Of a DNA stretch of 64,000 bases, positions 32,978 to 41,487 are shown piece by piece. The DNA comes from CAVQCJ01 sp963771835. GTDB taxonomy: Bacteria > Actinomycetota > Actinomycetes > Prado026. The position numbers were made by a program, and so were the translations under genes. The stretch spans positions 372,001 to 436,000 of the forward strand of contig CAVYVA010000002.1 of the NCBI GenBank assembly GCA_963771835.1, written 5' to 3'. The notes beneath the pieces were generated by a model. That model was not told the DNA's origin. It was given only the letters and a program-made list of their open reading frames with translations, and did no database searches. Every line of letters starts with the position of its first letter. Within the stretch, counting starts at the first letter, position 1.

Positions 32978-34209
32978 GACCGGTGCCCCGCGCCGGTGCC
33001 CGGACCGGCGCGCGTCCCGCGCCCGGTGAGCACTCCGCTGACCAAGCCCGCGACCACGACGGCGACGCCGGCGAGCAGGGGCACGAGCGCGACCGCCCCG
33101 AAGCCGTACTGCTGGGCCAGCGGCGCCCCGAGCGCCGGAGCCAGCAGGTAGCCGACCATCCCGATCTGCGACCAGACGACCATCGCGGTGACGATGCGAT
33201 CGGTGGGCACGACGTCGAGCAGCACCCCGGTGGAGCCGGTCTCGGTGGCGCCGGTCCCGGCGCCGATCACCGCCAGCGCGAGCAGCCATGCCCATACGGC
33301 CCCGGTCATCGCGGCCGTCGCGATGCCGCCGATCACGGCGACCCCGCCCACGAGCAGCACCGGGACCGGGCGCACCCGTCCGGCGGCCGTCGCCGAGACC
33401 GCGACGACCAGGGCGGTCAGCGCGTACGCCAGCCCGATCTGCGACTGGGTCAGCTTGGTCGCGAAGTGCAGTGGCAGCACCCCGTCGAGCATGCCGGGCG
33501 CCATCATCGCGAACATCACCGCCAGCGCTGAGAACCAGAACCCGCGCAGCCGCAGGGCCGATCGGTCCTGCACCGTCGGCAGCCGTACCGCCGGGGACGG
33601 CAGCATCAGCACGGCCGGCACCGCCAGCAGGAGCAGGCCCAGGTAGGCAGCGAAGGGCAGGTGCGAGCCCGGCAGGCTGCCGAGCGCCGGACCGACGAGT
33701 GCGCCGACCGAGTACGCCGCGATGACACGGCTCATGCACCGGTACTCCTGTCCCGGCCAGTACTCCAGGGTGCGGAAGGTGACCGCGATCCACAGCGCGC
33801 CGGACCCGACTCCCATGACCATCCGCCCGGCGAAGAGCGCACCCAGCCCGTCCGTGAAGATGAACGGCAGCGACCCGACCGCGAGCAGCCCCAGTGCCCC
33901 CAGGAAGATGGCGTCCGGCCGGGAGATCCGCAGCAGCCGGACCGCGAGCAGGTAGCCGACCAGCATGGTCAGCGGAAACGCCGCGGTGAGCCAGCCCAAA
34001 GTGCGCGGCGAGGCACCAGTGGTGATCGCCAGCGACGGCAGCACCGGTCCGATGACGCTGTACCCGGCAGCGTCGATCGCGCCCAGCGCCAGCAGCACCG
34101 GGTAGGCGATCTCGCGTCCGCGCAGCGAGCGCCGCACCGATCGCGCGGCGGGGTCGGCGCCGGCCGCGGCAGCTGACCGCCCGCCCGCGCCCGCGAGCAG
34201 CACGGGCAT
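32974..34209 (-). CDS. Major facilitator superfamily transporter
   Basis: 411 residues, about 12 membrane helices. N-half: AIDAAGYSVIGPVLPSLA, LTMLVGYLLAVRLLRISRPD (MFS motif A region) and GRMVMGVGSGALW. C-half: MFAMMAPGMLDGVLPLHFAT and GATETGSTGVLLDVVPTDRI, as in DHA1-type drug exporters. ATG 34209 follows CATACT by exactly 6 nt (leaderless layout). A TetR-like inverted repeat lies immediately upstream (34228-34245), suggesting repression by an unlinked regulator. Confidence 0.85.
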   Translation of the reverse strand: MPVLLAGAGGRSAAAAGADPAARSVRRSLRGREIAYPVLLALGAIDAAGYSVIGPVLPSLAITTGASPRTLGWLTAAFPLTMLVGYLLAVRLLRISRPDAIFLGALGLLAVGSLPFIFTDGLGALFAGRMVMGVGSGALWIAVTFRTLEYWPGQEYRCMSRVIAAYSVGALVGPALGSLPGSHLPFAAYLGLLLLAVPAVLMLPSPAVRLPTVQDRSALRLRGFWFSALAVMFAMMAPGMLDGVLPLHFATKLTQSQIGLAYALTALVVAVSATAAGRVRPVPVLLVGGVAVIGGIATAAMTGAVWAWLLALAVIGAGTGATETGSTGVLLDVVPTDRIVTAMVVWSQIGMVGYLLAPALGAPLAQQYGFGAVALVPLLAGVAVVVAGLVSGVLTGRGTRAGPGTGAGHRS

Positions 34210-34215
34210 CCGCCG

Positions 34216-34245
34216 AGTATGGCCCGCGCTGACGCGCCAGTCAGC
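34216..34245 (-). promoter_or_regulatory. MFS promoter with TetR-like operator
   Basis: On the minus strand CATACT (34221-34216) ends 6 nt before ATG 34209. GCTGAC (34228-34233) and GTCAGC (34240-34245) form an inverted repeat with a 6-nt centre where the -35 would be. No tetR gene is adjacent. Confidence 0.55.
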
Positions 34246-34284
34246 AGCATTAGGGCCGCTCCGCGCCGGCCGGACCGGGTCGGC

Positions 34285-35571
34285 TCAGTGCACGGTGACC
34301 ACCGGGTCCGGGCCCGGGACCCGGACGTCCCCGAGCCAGCCGGCCGGCAGCTCGAACGGTCGCCCGGGCACCATCGGCCGGACCGAGCGGGCCCGCCAGA
34401 GCAGCCGACCGCCCTGCCGCACCTCGACCTCGGGCCGGCGCCGGTGCTCGCCGGGCCAGAGCACGAACCGGCCCCGCGGCGGAGCGGTCAGGTCCACCCC
34501 GACGCGCCCCGGCGCGATCCAGCGCAGGGGTTCGCCCAGGTCGAACCCGACCGAGCCCGGCGCCCGGTGCTCCGAAGACCTGGCGGGAGGTGACCGCAAC
34601 GCGGCCATGGCCGAGGCCGCCGCGGTCGGCGCGTCGAGCGCGGCCGCGTCCGCGGTCAGCACCGGGTGCACGAGGTTGCCGGCGCACAGCAGGCCGGTCC
34701 GTGCAGTACGCAGCGCGGTGTCCACCACGGGTGCGGTGCTCGCCGGGTCGACCGCCACGCCGGCGGCGCCGTCGGCACCGGCGATTCCGGCGATGCGCAC
34801 GAGCTCGTTCTCGGCCACCCAGTCGCCGGTGAAGACCACGGTGTCGCACTCGACCAGCCGGGTCCCGCCGTCCGGGCCGGCCAGCTCGACCGCCTCGACC
34901 CGGCCGTGCCCGAGGATGCGGGTGACCCGTGCGCCGGTCAGCAACGGGAACCGGTAGCGCGCGGCCGCGGCCAGCCGGAACGCCTCGTACGACTGGTGCC
35001 GGGGCCGGTCGGTGACCATCGCCGCCACGCCGGTCCCGGCGTGGTGCAGGGTGAGCACGGCCGAGAAGCTCACGTGCTCGGCACCGACGACGAGCGCGCG
35101 CCGCCCGACGGACAGCCCGTGCTCGTACACGGTGCGCTGCAGCAGGCCGGTGGTCAGCACCCCGGCCGGGCGGTCCCCGGGTACCCAGCGGGCCGGGCGC
35201 GGCCGCTCGCGCGCCCCGGTGGCGAGCACCACGACGCCGGCCTCGATCCGCTCCAGCCCGTCGGGCGACGTGGTCTCCAGCGCCAGCGGCCCGGCCCAGC
35301 CGGTGACGCTCACGCCGGTGCGGAGCTCGACACCGGCGGCGACGGCGCGCTCGACCAGCCGTGCGGCGTACCGCGGCCCGGACATCGGCCGGCGGAGGTC
35401 ACGCAGGCCGAACCCGCCGTGGTGGCAGAACCGCGGGATCCCGCCGGGGTGCGGCTCCCGGTCGAGCACCTCGACCCGCCCGGCCCCGAGCCGGGCCAGC
35501 TCGGCGGCGGTCGCCAGGCCGGCCGGGCCGGCCCCGACCACCACGACGTCGACCGCCCGGTCGCGCCGCAT
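34285..35571 (-). CDS. FAD/NAD(P)-dependent oxidoreductase subunit (GlpB/HcnB-like)
   Basis: 428 residues. FAD-binding VDVVVVGAGPAGLATAAELA at the N-terminus, GGIPRFCHHGGFGLRD after the first Rossmann turn, second dinucleotide loop RALVVGAEHVSFSAV, and VVFTGDWVAENELV. This composition matches the pyridine-nucleotide-disulfide-like subunit of multi-subunit polyol-phosphate, opine or HCN-type dehydrogenases. ATG 35571 overlaps the [2Fe-2S] gene stop (TGATG). Last gene of a four-gene operon with an FGGY kinase, an FAD dehydrogenase and a BFD protein. Confidence 0.82.
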   Translation of the reverse strand: MRRDRAVDVVVVGAGPAGLATAAELARLGAGRVEVLDREPHPGGIPRFCHHGGFGLRDLRRPMSGPRYAARLVERAVAAGVELRTGVSVTGWAGPLALETTSPDGLERIEAGVVVLATGARERPRPARWVPGDRPAGVLTTGLLQRTVYEHGLSVGRRALVVGAEHVSFSAVLTLHHAGTGVAAMVTDRPRHQSYEAFRLAAAARYRFPLLTGARVTRILGHGRVEAVELAGPDGGTRLVECDTVVFTGDWVAENELVRIAGIAGADGAAGVAVDPASTAPVVDTALRTARTGLLCAGNLVHPVLTADAAALDAPTAAASAMAALRSPPARSSEHRAPGSVGFDLGEPLRWIAPGRVGVDLTAPPRGRFVLWPGEHRRRPEVEVRQGGRLLWRARSVRPMVPGRPFELPAGWLGDVRVPGPDPVVTVH

Positions 35572-35837
35572 CAGTGCCGGCCCCCGGCGGCGGACGACTC
35601 GACCATCGCCCGCACGGTGGCCCCGCAGTGGAAGCCCTGGCAGCGGCCGTTGGCGGCCCGGGTCCGGCGGCGCAGCCCCTCCATCGAGCGGGCCGGCACC
35701 GGCGCGACCAGCGCGTCGCGCAGCTCCCCCAGCGACACGCGCTCGCAGTGGCAGACGATCCGGCCGTACGCGGGGTCGGCGGCCACCAGGTCCTCGCGCC
35801 GGTACGGACGCGGGTCGGCCTCACCGAGCGCGGGCAT
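35571..35837 (-). CDS. (2Fe-2S)-binding BFD-like protein
   Basis: 88 residues. VCHCERVS (C-x-C) and GRCQGFHCG (C-x(4)-C) are the four cluster ligands of the bacterioferritin-associated-ferredoxin-like domain. In GlpA-type dehydrogenases this domain is usually fused to the C-terminus of the FAD subunit; here it is a separate protein whose ATG overlaps the end of the FAD gene by 17 bp. It probably relays electrons between the two FAD subunits. Confidence 0.85.
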   Translation of the reverse strand: MPALGEADPRPYRREDLVAADPAYGRIVCHCERVSLGELRDALVAPVPARSMEGLRRRTRAANGRCQGFHCGATVRAMVESSAAGGRH

Positions 35838-36978
35838 CGCGCGGCGCCTTCGCCGGTCGGCGCGGACCCAGCGCCAGGCCAGCGTCGCGGAGCAGCTCGA
35901 CCACGTGCTCGCCGATCGCCATCGACGCGGTCAGGCCGGTCGAGCGGATGCCGCCGACGCAGACGTACCGCTGGTCCGGGTAGGCGATGATCCGGTAGTC
36001 GGCGTGCTCGGTGGCCGCACGCAGCCCCGCGTACACCGCGGTGACCTCCTCGTCGAGCAGCCGCGGCAGGATCGCTCGGCCACGGCTGCGCAGCATCGCC
36101 AGGCCGGACGCGGTGGACGCTGTGTCGCTGCGGTCCGGAACGTCCTCGGCGGTCGGCCCGAGCAGGACGTTGCCGAACACCGTCGGTGCCACGAGCACGC
36201 CCTTGCCGCGGGCCGTCGGCACCGGCAGCAGGATGTGGTCGACCAGGCTGCGGGCGAGCTTGTCGAAGACGACCAGCTCGCCGCGTCGCGGGGTGACCGT
36301 GAAGTCGTGGTGACCGAGCATCGCGTCGAGCGAGTCGGCCGACAGCCCGGCCGCGTTGACCAGCCAGCCGCAGCGGACCCGTCCGGCCGACGTGCCCAGA
36401 TCGTGCCCGCCGTCGACCGAGTCGACCGAGTCGACCCGGCGCCCGAGCTGCAGGTCCGCGCCGGCGAGCACGGCCTCGGTCGCGAACGCGAGCGGCGTGC
36501 TCCAGGGGTCGACGATGCTCTCGTCCGGCACGGCGAGCGCGCCGAGCGCACCCGGCCCCAGCCACGGCTCGAGCCGGTACAGCTCGTCCACCGGGACCGC
36601 CGGTCGTGCGCTGGTAGCCGTTCGCCACGGCCTTCGCCTCGAGGCCGGGCAGCGCAGCCAGCTGGTCCGCGTCCCAGGCGACGAGCAGCGCGCCGGTCCG
36701 CTCGCACCGCGATCCCGGCCGCGGCCGCGTAGTCGGTGAGCAGCTGGTACCCGCGGCGGACCAGCCGCGCCTCGAGCGTGCCGGGGGTCGCGTCGAAGCC
36801 CGTGTGCAGGATCGCGGTGTTGGCCTTGGTGGTCCCCTCGCCCACGTCGTCCGCAGCGTCGAGCACGGCCACCCGCAGGGGGTAGCGTCGCGAGCTCGCG
36901 GGCGATCGCGAGCCCGACTACGCCGGCGCCCACCACGGCGACGTCGTACCAGTCGGCGGGCAACGGTCCGGTCGTCAC
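35821..36978 (-). pseudogene. glpA: FAD-dependent GlpA-type dehydrogenase, three apparent +1 frameshifts
   Basis: About 385 residues if repaired. It begins DVAVVGAGVVGLAIAREL (FAD loop), then with one base removed near 36888 continues VAVLDAADDVGEGTTKANTA. With another removed near 36704 it continues ERTGALLVAWDADQLAALPG, and with a third near 36600 returns to the first frame at VPVDELYRLEPWLGPGALG. The rest is intact, with LVNAAGLSADSLDAML and CVGGIRSTGLTASMAIGEH. The family oxidises glycerol-3-phosphate or related polyol phosphates. Since three +1 changes restore the frame, translation as written would scramble about 95 residues including the FAD/substrate region. GTG 36978 overlaps the kinase stop (GTGA). 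Confidence 0.75.
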
Positions 36979-38447
36979 GGCTCGTCCCGTCGCAGGCACC
37001 CGGCGACGGCGGTACGGAAAGCCGCAAGCCGGTCGCCGGCCTGCGCCGCGGACACCTGCGGCTCGTACAGCGCGGCGGGCCGCCACGGCGGTACGGCATC
37101 GGCCGGCGCGAGGTCCGGCTGCAGCCCGACCCGCGTCGCCGCGGCGACGCCCAGGGCGGTCGCGTCCGGCGAGGCGAACACCTCGACCGGCACCTGCAGC
37201 AGGTCGGCCTGGGTCTGCATGAGCAGCCGTGACCGGGTCAGCCCGCCGTCGACCCGCAGCGCGACCGGCGGCACGCCGGTGTCCGCGGCCGCCGCGTCGA
37301 CGAGCGCGGCGACCTGCGCGGCGATGCCCTCGACCAATGCCCGCACCAGGTTTCCGGCGCTGGTGTCGAGGCCGAGCCCGGTGACGGCGCCCCTGGCGTC
37401 CGGCCGCCACCACGGACCACCGAGCCCGGCCAGCGCCGGGACGAACGTCACCCCGCCGGCATCGATCACGCCCGAGCCGACCCGGTCCAGGTCGTCCGCG
37501 GAGCCCAGCACACCGATGTCGACCAGCCAGCGCACCGCCGAGGCCACAGTGAACACCTGCCCGTCCAGGCAGTACGTGGGCGAGCCGTCGAACCGCCAGG
37601 CCACCGAGGCGGTGAGCCCGTTCGTCGACCGGCGGGCGGCCGTGCCGAGGTTGGCCAGCAGGAAGGCCCCGGTGCCGTAGGTGCACTTGGCCTCGCCCGG
37701 CCGGAGGCAGCCCTCGCCGAGCAGCGCAGCCTGCTGGTCGACCAGCAGCCCGGTCAGCGGGATCCGCGACCCGAACGCCTCGGTCGCGCCGAACGTCCCG
37801 CTCGCGTCGACGACGTCCGGCCGCACCTCGTCGTCCAGCCCGAAGGCCGCGCACGCCTCGGCGGACCAGCGGCACTCGTCCAGGTCGAGCAGCATGGTGC
37901 GCGAGGCGGTCGACGCGTCGGTCACGAACGCCCCGGTCAGCGCGTGCACCAGCCACGCGTCGGAGGTGGTGACGACACCGTCCCCGGTCAGGTTCTCCCG
38001 AAGCCAGACCATCTTCGGTGCGGCGAAGTACGGGTCGAGGGCCAGCCCGGTCAGGTCGGCCAGCCGCTGCGCCGTACCGTCGACGGCGGCCATCCGCCGG
38101 CACACCGCCTCCGACCTGCGGTCCTGCCACCCGATCGCGTCGGTCAGCGGCTCGCCGGTGGACCGGTCCCAGGCGAGCACCGTCTCGCCCTGGTTGGCCA
38201 GCCCCACCGCCGCCACCGGCACACCCGCCTGCGCCACCGCGCGGCGGCCGGCCTCGACCACCGAGGCGAGCAGCTCGGCCGGGTCCTGCTCGACCAGCCC
38301 GTCGGCGCCGTAGCGCGGTCGTACGGTCACCTGGGCCGACGCCAGCACCGAGCCGTCGGCCGCGACCACGAGCGCCTTGGTCCCGGACGTGCCCTGGTCG
38401 ACGGCCAGCACGGGGCGGTCGGGGCCGTGGCTGCCGCGCGGTGCCAA
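36975..38447 (-). CDS. FGGY-family carbohydrate kinase, glycerol-kinase-like
   Basis: 490 residues, two actin-like domains. VLAVDQGTSGTKALVV phosphate-1 loop, GLANQGETVLAWDRSTGEPL, AIGWQDRRSE, LTGLLVDQQAALLGEGCLRPG, KCTYGTGAFLLANLG and the adenosine loop RVDGGLTRSRLLMQ are typical of glycerol kinase and related polyol kinases. GlpK is plausible since an FAD dehydrogenase, BFD protein and second flavoprotein follow, but another polyol cannot be excluded. TTG 38447 is supported by GGGAGG five bases upstream; GTG 38411 is an alternative. TAGTTT near 38490 could be its -10. Confidence 0.82.
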   Translation of the reverse strand: MAPRGSHGPDRPVLAVDQGTSGTKALVVAADGSVLASAQVTVRPRYGADGLVEQDPAELLASVVEAGRRAVAQAGVPVAAVGLANQGETVLAWDRSTGEPLTDAIGWQDRRSEAVCRRMAAVDGTAQRLADLTGLALDPYFAAPKMVWLRENLTGDGVVTTSDAWLVHALTGAFVTDASTASRTMLLDLDECRWSAEACAAFGLDDEVRPDVVDASGTFGATEAFGSRIPLTGLLVDQQAALLGEGCLRPGEAKCTYGTGAFLLANLGTAARRSTNGLTASVAWRFDGSPTYCLDGQVFTVASAVRWLVDIGVLGSADDLDRVGSGVIDAGGVTFVPALAGLGGPWWRPDARGAVTGLGLDTSAGNLVRALVEGIAAQVAALVDAAAADTGVPPVALRVDGGLTRSRLLMQTQADLLQVPVEVFASPDATALGVAAATRVGLQPDLAPADAVPPWRPAALYEPQVSAAQAGDRLAAFRTAVAGCLRRDEP

Positions 38448-38515
38448 CCGGACCTCCCGCGGTCGAGGGTGCGCCAGCCGAAACTAGCGGACGGCGGTGC
38501 CGGGCGGTCCTCTGG

Positions 38516-38521
38516 CAGCAT
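38516..38521 (+). promoter_or_regulatory. -10-like CAGCAT, leaderless layout
   Basis: CAGCAT ends 6 nt before ATG 38528; no separate leader exists between it and the start codon. Confidence 0.35.
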
Positions 38522-38527
38522 CGAGGG

Positions 38528-38833
38528 ATGGACCTCACCGTCGTCGACGTCCCCGAGCTGTCCCGGTACGAGGCGCGCTTGGGCGACGCGCTCGCGGGCG
38601 TCTCCATGTACCAGGCCGCCGACCGGTTGATCGTGTTCACCCACACCGAGGTCGAGCCGGAGTACGAGGGTCAGGGCGTCGGCGGGCGGCTGGTGCAGGC
38701 GGCGCTCGACGACGTCCGGGCGCGCGGTCTGCACATCCTTGCGCTGTGCCCGTTCGTCAAGACGTGGATCGAGCGGCACCCGGAGTACGCGGACCTGGTC
38801 TTCGGGGCGCCGCCCAGCCGCGTCAGCGACTGA
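38528..38833 (+). CDS. Small GNAT-type N-acetyltransferase (YjdJ-like)
   Basis: 101 residues. A minimal GNAT core: LIVFTHTEVEPEYEGQGVGG holds the acetyl-CoA pyrophosphate loop (Q-G-x-G), followed by RLVQAALDDVRARGLHILALCPFVKTWIE-type helix and strand (quoted in part), with the conserved CPF-x(2)-W motif of the Acetyltransf_CG family. Substrate unknown. Divergent from the FGGY kinase. Confidence 0.85.
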   Translation: MDLTVVDVPELSRYEARLGDALAGVSMYQAADRLIVFTHTEVEPEYEGQGVGGRLVQAALDDVRARGLHILALCPFVKTWIERHPEYADLVFGAPPSRVSD

Positions 38834-38867
38834 TCGCGGACGCACCGGGGCGGCGCCCGACGAACCG

Positions 38868-39524
38868 TTACGACTCGACCGCCAGGCGGATGCCGAAGCC
38901 GATGAGGATGACACCGGTCGCCCGGTCGAGGCGGCGACGGATGCGCGGGTCGTTCATCCAGCCGGTCACCCGGCCGGCCAGCACGAGCAGCACCGCGAAG
39001 TAGGCAGCGGTCAGCACGATGAAGATGGCGCCGAGCAGCACCGACACCAGCCCGATCGGCTCGCCGTGCGGCACGAAGCCGGGCAGGAAGGTCACGAAGA
39101 AGACGCCGACCTTGGGGTTGAGCAGGTCGGTGGCCAACCCGGCGCCGAACCCGGACAGGTAGACCCGGCGGTCCGACGACGCCGGCTCGAGATCGGTGTC
39201 GACATCCACGCGCAGATGGCCGAGGGGGGACGCGGCTTCGCCGCGTCGCGCTCGCAACGACACGACGCCGAGCCAGACCAGGTACACGGCGCCGGCGATG
39301 CGCAGCGCGGTGTAGCCGCTCTCGCTGGCCCGCAGCAGAGCGGACAGGCCGAGCGCCGCCGCGGTCACCCAGACGGCGAGCCCGGTGAGCACGCCGACCA
39401 CCGTCAGCGCAGCCCTGGCCCGGCCGTGCCGCAGCAGGCTGCGCAGCACCACGAGCGTGTCGGGCCCGGGCAGCAGCACGATGAGCACCGCGGCCAGGGT
39501 GAACGTGAGGACGGCGGTACGCAT
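38868..39524 (-). CDS. LysE/RhtB-family exporter
   Basis: 218 residues, about six hydrophobic segments. LLPGPDTLVVLRSLLRHGR is the LysE N-terminal signature, and FGAGLATDLLNPKVGVFFVT contains the second conserved NPK motif. It follows the CitE-like gene by 7 bp on the same strand, so export of a product or by-product of that lyase pathway is possible. Unrelated in position to the first LysE gene at 32354. Confidence 0.85.
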   Translation of the reverse strand: MRTAVLTFTLAAVLIVLLPGPDTLVVLRSLLRHGRARAALTVVGVLTGLAVWVTAAALGLSALLRASESGYTALRIAGAVYLVWLGVVSLRARRGEAASPLGHLRVDVDTDLEPASSDRRVYLSGFGAGLATDLLNPKVGVFFVTFLPGFVPHGEPIGLVSVLLGAIFIVLTAAYFAVLLVLAGRVTGWMNDPRIRRRLDRATGVILIGFGIRLAVES

Positions 39525-39531
39525 GCCGGTC

Positions 39532-40503
39532 TCAGCCGGTCGGCGGTTCGAACGACCGGGTGCGGACCATGCCGGCCGCGCGGCCCTTGGTCGACACGAC
39601 CAGCGCCATCTTGCGGGACGCCTCGTCGATCATCTCCTCGCCGAGCATGGCCGCGCCGCGGGCGCCGCCGGCCGCCGAGGTGTACCAGTCGTAGGCGTCC
39701 AGGATCAGCTCGGCGTGGTCGTAGTCCTCCTGCCGGGGCGCGTACACCTCGTTGCACGCGTCGATCTGTCCCGGGTGCAGGCACCACTTGCCGTCGAAAC
39801 CGAGGGCCGCCGACCGGCCGGCGACCCGGCGGAACCCGTCCAGGTCCCGGATCTGCAGGTAGGGCCCGTCGATGGCCTGCTTGTCGTTCGCCCGGGCCGC
39901 CATGAGGATCGACATGAGGATGTGGTGGTAGGCGTCGCCGACGTCGTACCCGGGCGGCTGCTCACCGACGACGAGCGACTTCATGTTGATGCTGGCCATG
40001 AAGTCGGCCGGCCCGAAGATGACGGTCTCGACCCGTGCCGACGCGCGCGCGATCGCGTCGACCTCGATCAGCCCGCGTGCGTCCTCGATCTGCGCCTCGA
40101 TGCCGATCCGGCCGACCTCGTACCCCATCGTCTTCTCGACCTGCGTGATCAGCAGGTCGAGAGCGACGACCTGGTGGGCGCCCGCCACCTTGGGCAGCAT
40201 GATGCAGTCCAGGTTCGCGCCGGCCCCCTCGACGACCTCGACCACGTCGCGGTACGTCCACTCGGTGGTCCAGTCGTTCACCCGGACCACCCGCGTCTTC
40301 TCGCCCCAGCCGCCCTCGTTGAGCGCCGCCACGATCGAGCCGCGGGCGGCCGGCTTGGCCAGCGGGGCGCAGGCGTCCTCGAGGTCGAGGAAGACCTGGT
40401 CAGCGGGCAGGGTGCGGGCCTTGTCCATCATCTTGGTGCTGCTGCCCGGCACGGCCAGGCAGGACCGGCGCGAGCGCAGGACGCGGGGGCGGGGGTCCGT
40501 CAT
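39532..40503 (-). CDS. HpcH/HpaI-type CoA ester lyase (CitE/malyl-CoA lyase-like)
   Basis: 323 residues. RRSCLAVPGSSTKMMDKA, FLDLEDACAPLAKPAAR, CIMLPKVAGAHQV, IGIEAQIEDARGLIEV, IFGPADFMASI and GKWCLHPGQIDACNEVYAP are the blocks of the (S)-citramalyl/malyl-CoA lyase family, with the Glu/Asp magnesium ligands in IEAQIED and GPADF. It cleaves or forms beta-hydroxyacyl-CoA thioesters. The ATG is preceded by TAGATT seven bases upstream, whose TAG is the stop codon of the EamA gene. Confidence 0.87.
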   Translation of the reverse strand: MTDPRPRVLRSRRSCLAVPGSSTKMMDKARTLPADQVFLDLEDACAPLAKPAARGSIVAALNEGGWGEKTRVVRVNDWTTEWTYRDVVEVVEGAGANLDCIMLPKVAGAHQVVALDLLITQVEKTMGYEVGRIGIEAQIEDARGLIEVDAIARASARVETVIFGPADFMASINMKSLVVGEQPPGYDVGDAYHHILMSILMAARANDKQAIDGPYLQIRDLDGFRRVAGRSAALGFDGKWCLHPGQIDACNEVYAPRQEDYDHAELILDAYDWYTSAAGGARGAAMLGEEMIDEASRKMALVVSTKGRAAGMVRTRSFEPPTG

Positions 40504-40510
40504 GGCGGGC

Positions 40511-40516
40511 AATCTA
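40511..40516 (-). promoter_or_regulatory. -10 TAGATT built on the EamA stop codon
   Basis: On the minus strand TAGATT (40516-40511) begins with the TAG stop of the EamA gene (40516-40514) and ends 7 nt before ATG 40503. Confidence 0.5.
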
Positions 40517-41461
40517 GCCGGGCGGCGCCTCCCGCGGACCGTCCAGGGGGTCCACGGGCGGGGAGCTGCTGACCACCAGCGCGACGCCGGCGAGCAGCAG
40601 CAGCGCGGCCGGGATGATGCCCCACGGTGGGTGCTGGCCGAGCCAGACCGCGGCGATCAACGCTGCGCCGGGCATCTCGAACAGGATCGACAACGACACG
40701 ACAGTCGGCGAGCTGGTCTGCAGGACCACGTTGATGAGCGAGTGGCCGAGCAGCTGCGCGCCGAGCGTGAGCAGCACGAGCTTGACCCAGGTGTTCGCGT
40801 CGTACCCCACGAGCTGCTGCCGCCCGGACAGGCACGTGACCAGCAGCAGCACCGAGCACGCGCCGTAGCAGACGAAGGTGTACGTGGTGGTCGACACCGT
40901 CTGGCGGACGCGGGATCCGACGGTGACGTACGCGGCCGCGAAGACGGCGCCCGCAAGCGCGAGCAGGTCGCCGAACAGCGCCCGGGCGGACAGCGTGAGG
41001 TCGATGCCGGTCAGCGTCAGCACGCCGGCGAACGCGACGACCATCCCCAGCCACGCACGGCCGGGCACCAGCTGGCCACCGGCGCGGGCGATGAGCGCGG
41101 CCCAGACCGGCTGGGTCGCCACGAGGGCGGTCGAGGACGCGACGGACGTGTACGTCAGCGACGGCACCCACGTCGCGAAGTGCAGGGCGAGCAGGGCGCC
41201 GGCCACGAGCGCCAGGCGCCACTCGCGGCGGTCCAACGACACCAGCTCGCGGCGGCGGCCGCCGGTCAGTGCGAACGGCGCGATAGCGGCGGTGCCGAAG
41301 GCGTTGCGCCAGAAGCCGATGGCCAGCGCCGGGGCGGCCGTGGCGGCGATGAGCGGCGCCGACGTGGAGATCGCCGCCACCGCGACCGCCATGAGGCCGA
41401 TGTCCCGCGGCGCCGGACGCCCGACCACGCTCGGCCCGCCCGGAGCCGTCGGCCGCGTCAC
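40514..41461 (-). CDS. EamA-family (DMT superfamily) transporter
   Basis: 315 residues with ten hydrophobic segments in two five-helix EamA repeats. ALAIGFWRNAFGTAAIAPFA and VASSTALVATQPVWAALIAR mark the first repeat; LLALAGAVFAAAYVTVGSRV, SILFEMPGAALIAAVWLGQ and PAALLLLAGVALVV the second. Exports metabolites across the plasma membrane. GTG 41461 lies 6 nt after CAGGAT on the minus strand, within a palindrome shared with the divergent gene at 41488. Confidence 0.87.
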   Translation of the reverse strand: MTRPTAPGGPSVVGRPAPRDIGLMAVAVAAISTSAPLIAATAAPALAIGFWRNAFGTAAIAPFALTGGRRRELVSLDRREWRLALVAGALLALHFATWVPSLTYTSVASSTALVATQPVWAALIARAGGQLVPGRAWLGMVVAFAGVLTLTGIDLTLSARALFGDLLALAGAVFAAAYVTVGSRVRQTVSTTTYTFVCYGACSVLLLVTCLSGRQQLVGYDANTWVKLVLLTLGAQLLGHSLINVVLQTSSPTVVSLSILFEMPGAALIAAVWLGQHPPWGIIPAALLLLAGVALVVSSSPPVDPLDGPREAPPG

Positions 41462-41467
41462 GCGGAC

Positions 41468-41480
41468 ATCCTGGCAGGAT
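41468..41480. promoter_or_regulatory. Back-to-back -10 elements forming a 13-bp palindrome
   Basis: ATCCTGGCAGGAT. CAGGAT on the plus strand (41475-41480) ends 7 nt before GTG 41488; CAGGAT on the minus strand (41473-41468) ends 6 nt before GTG 41461. One base lies between the two hexamers. Confidence 0.5.
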
Positions 41481-41487
41481 GCGTGCT

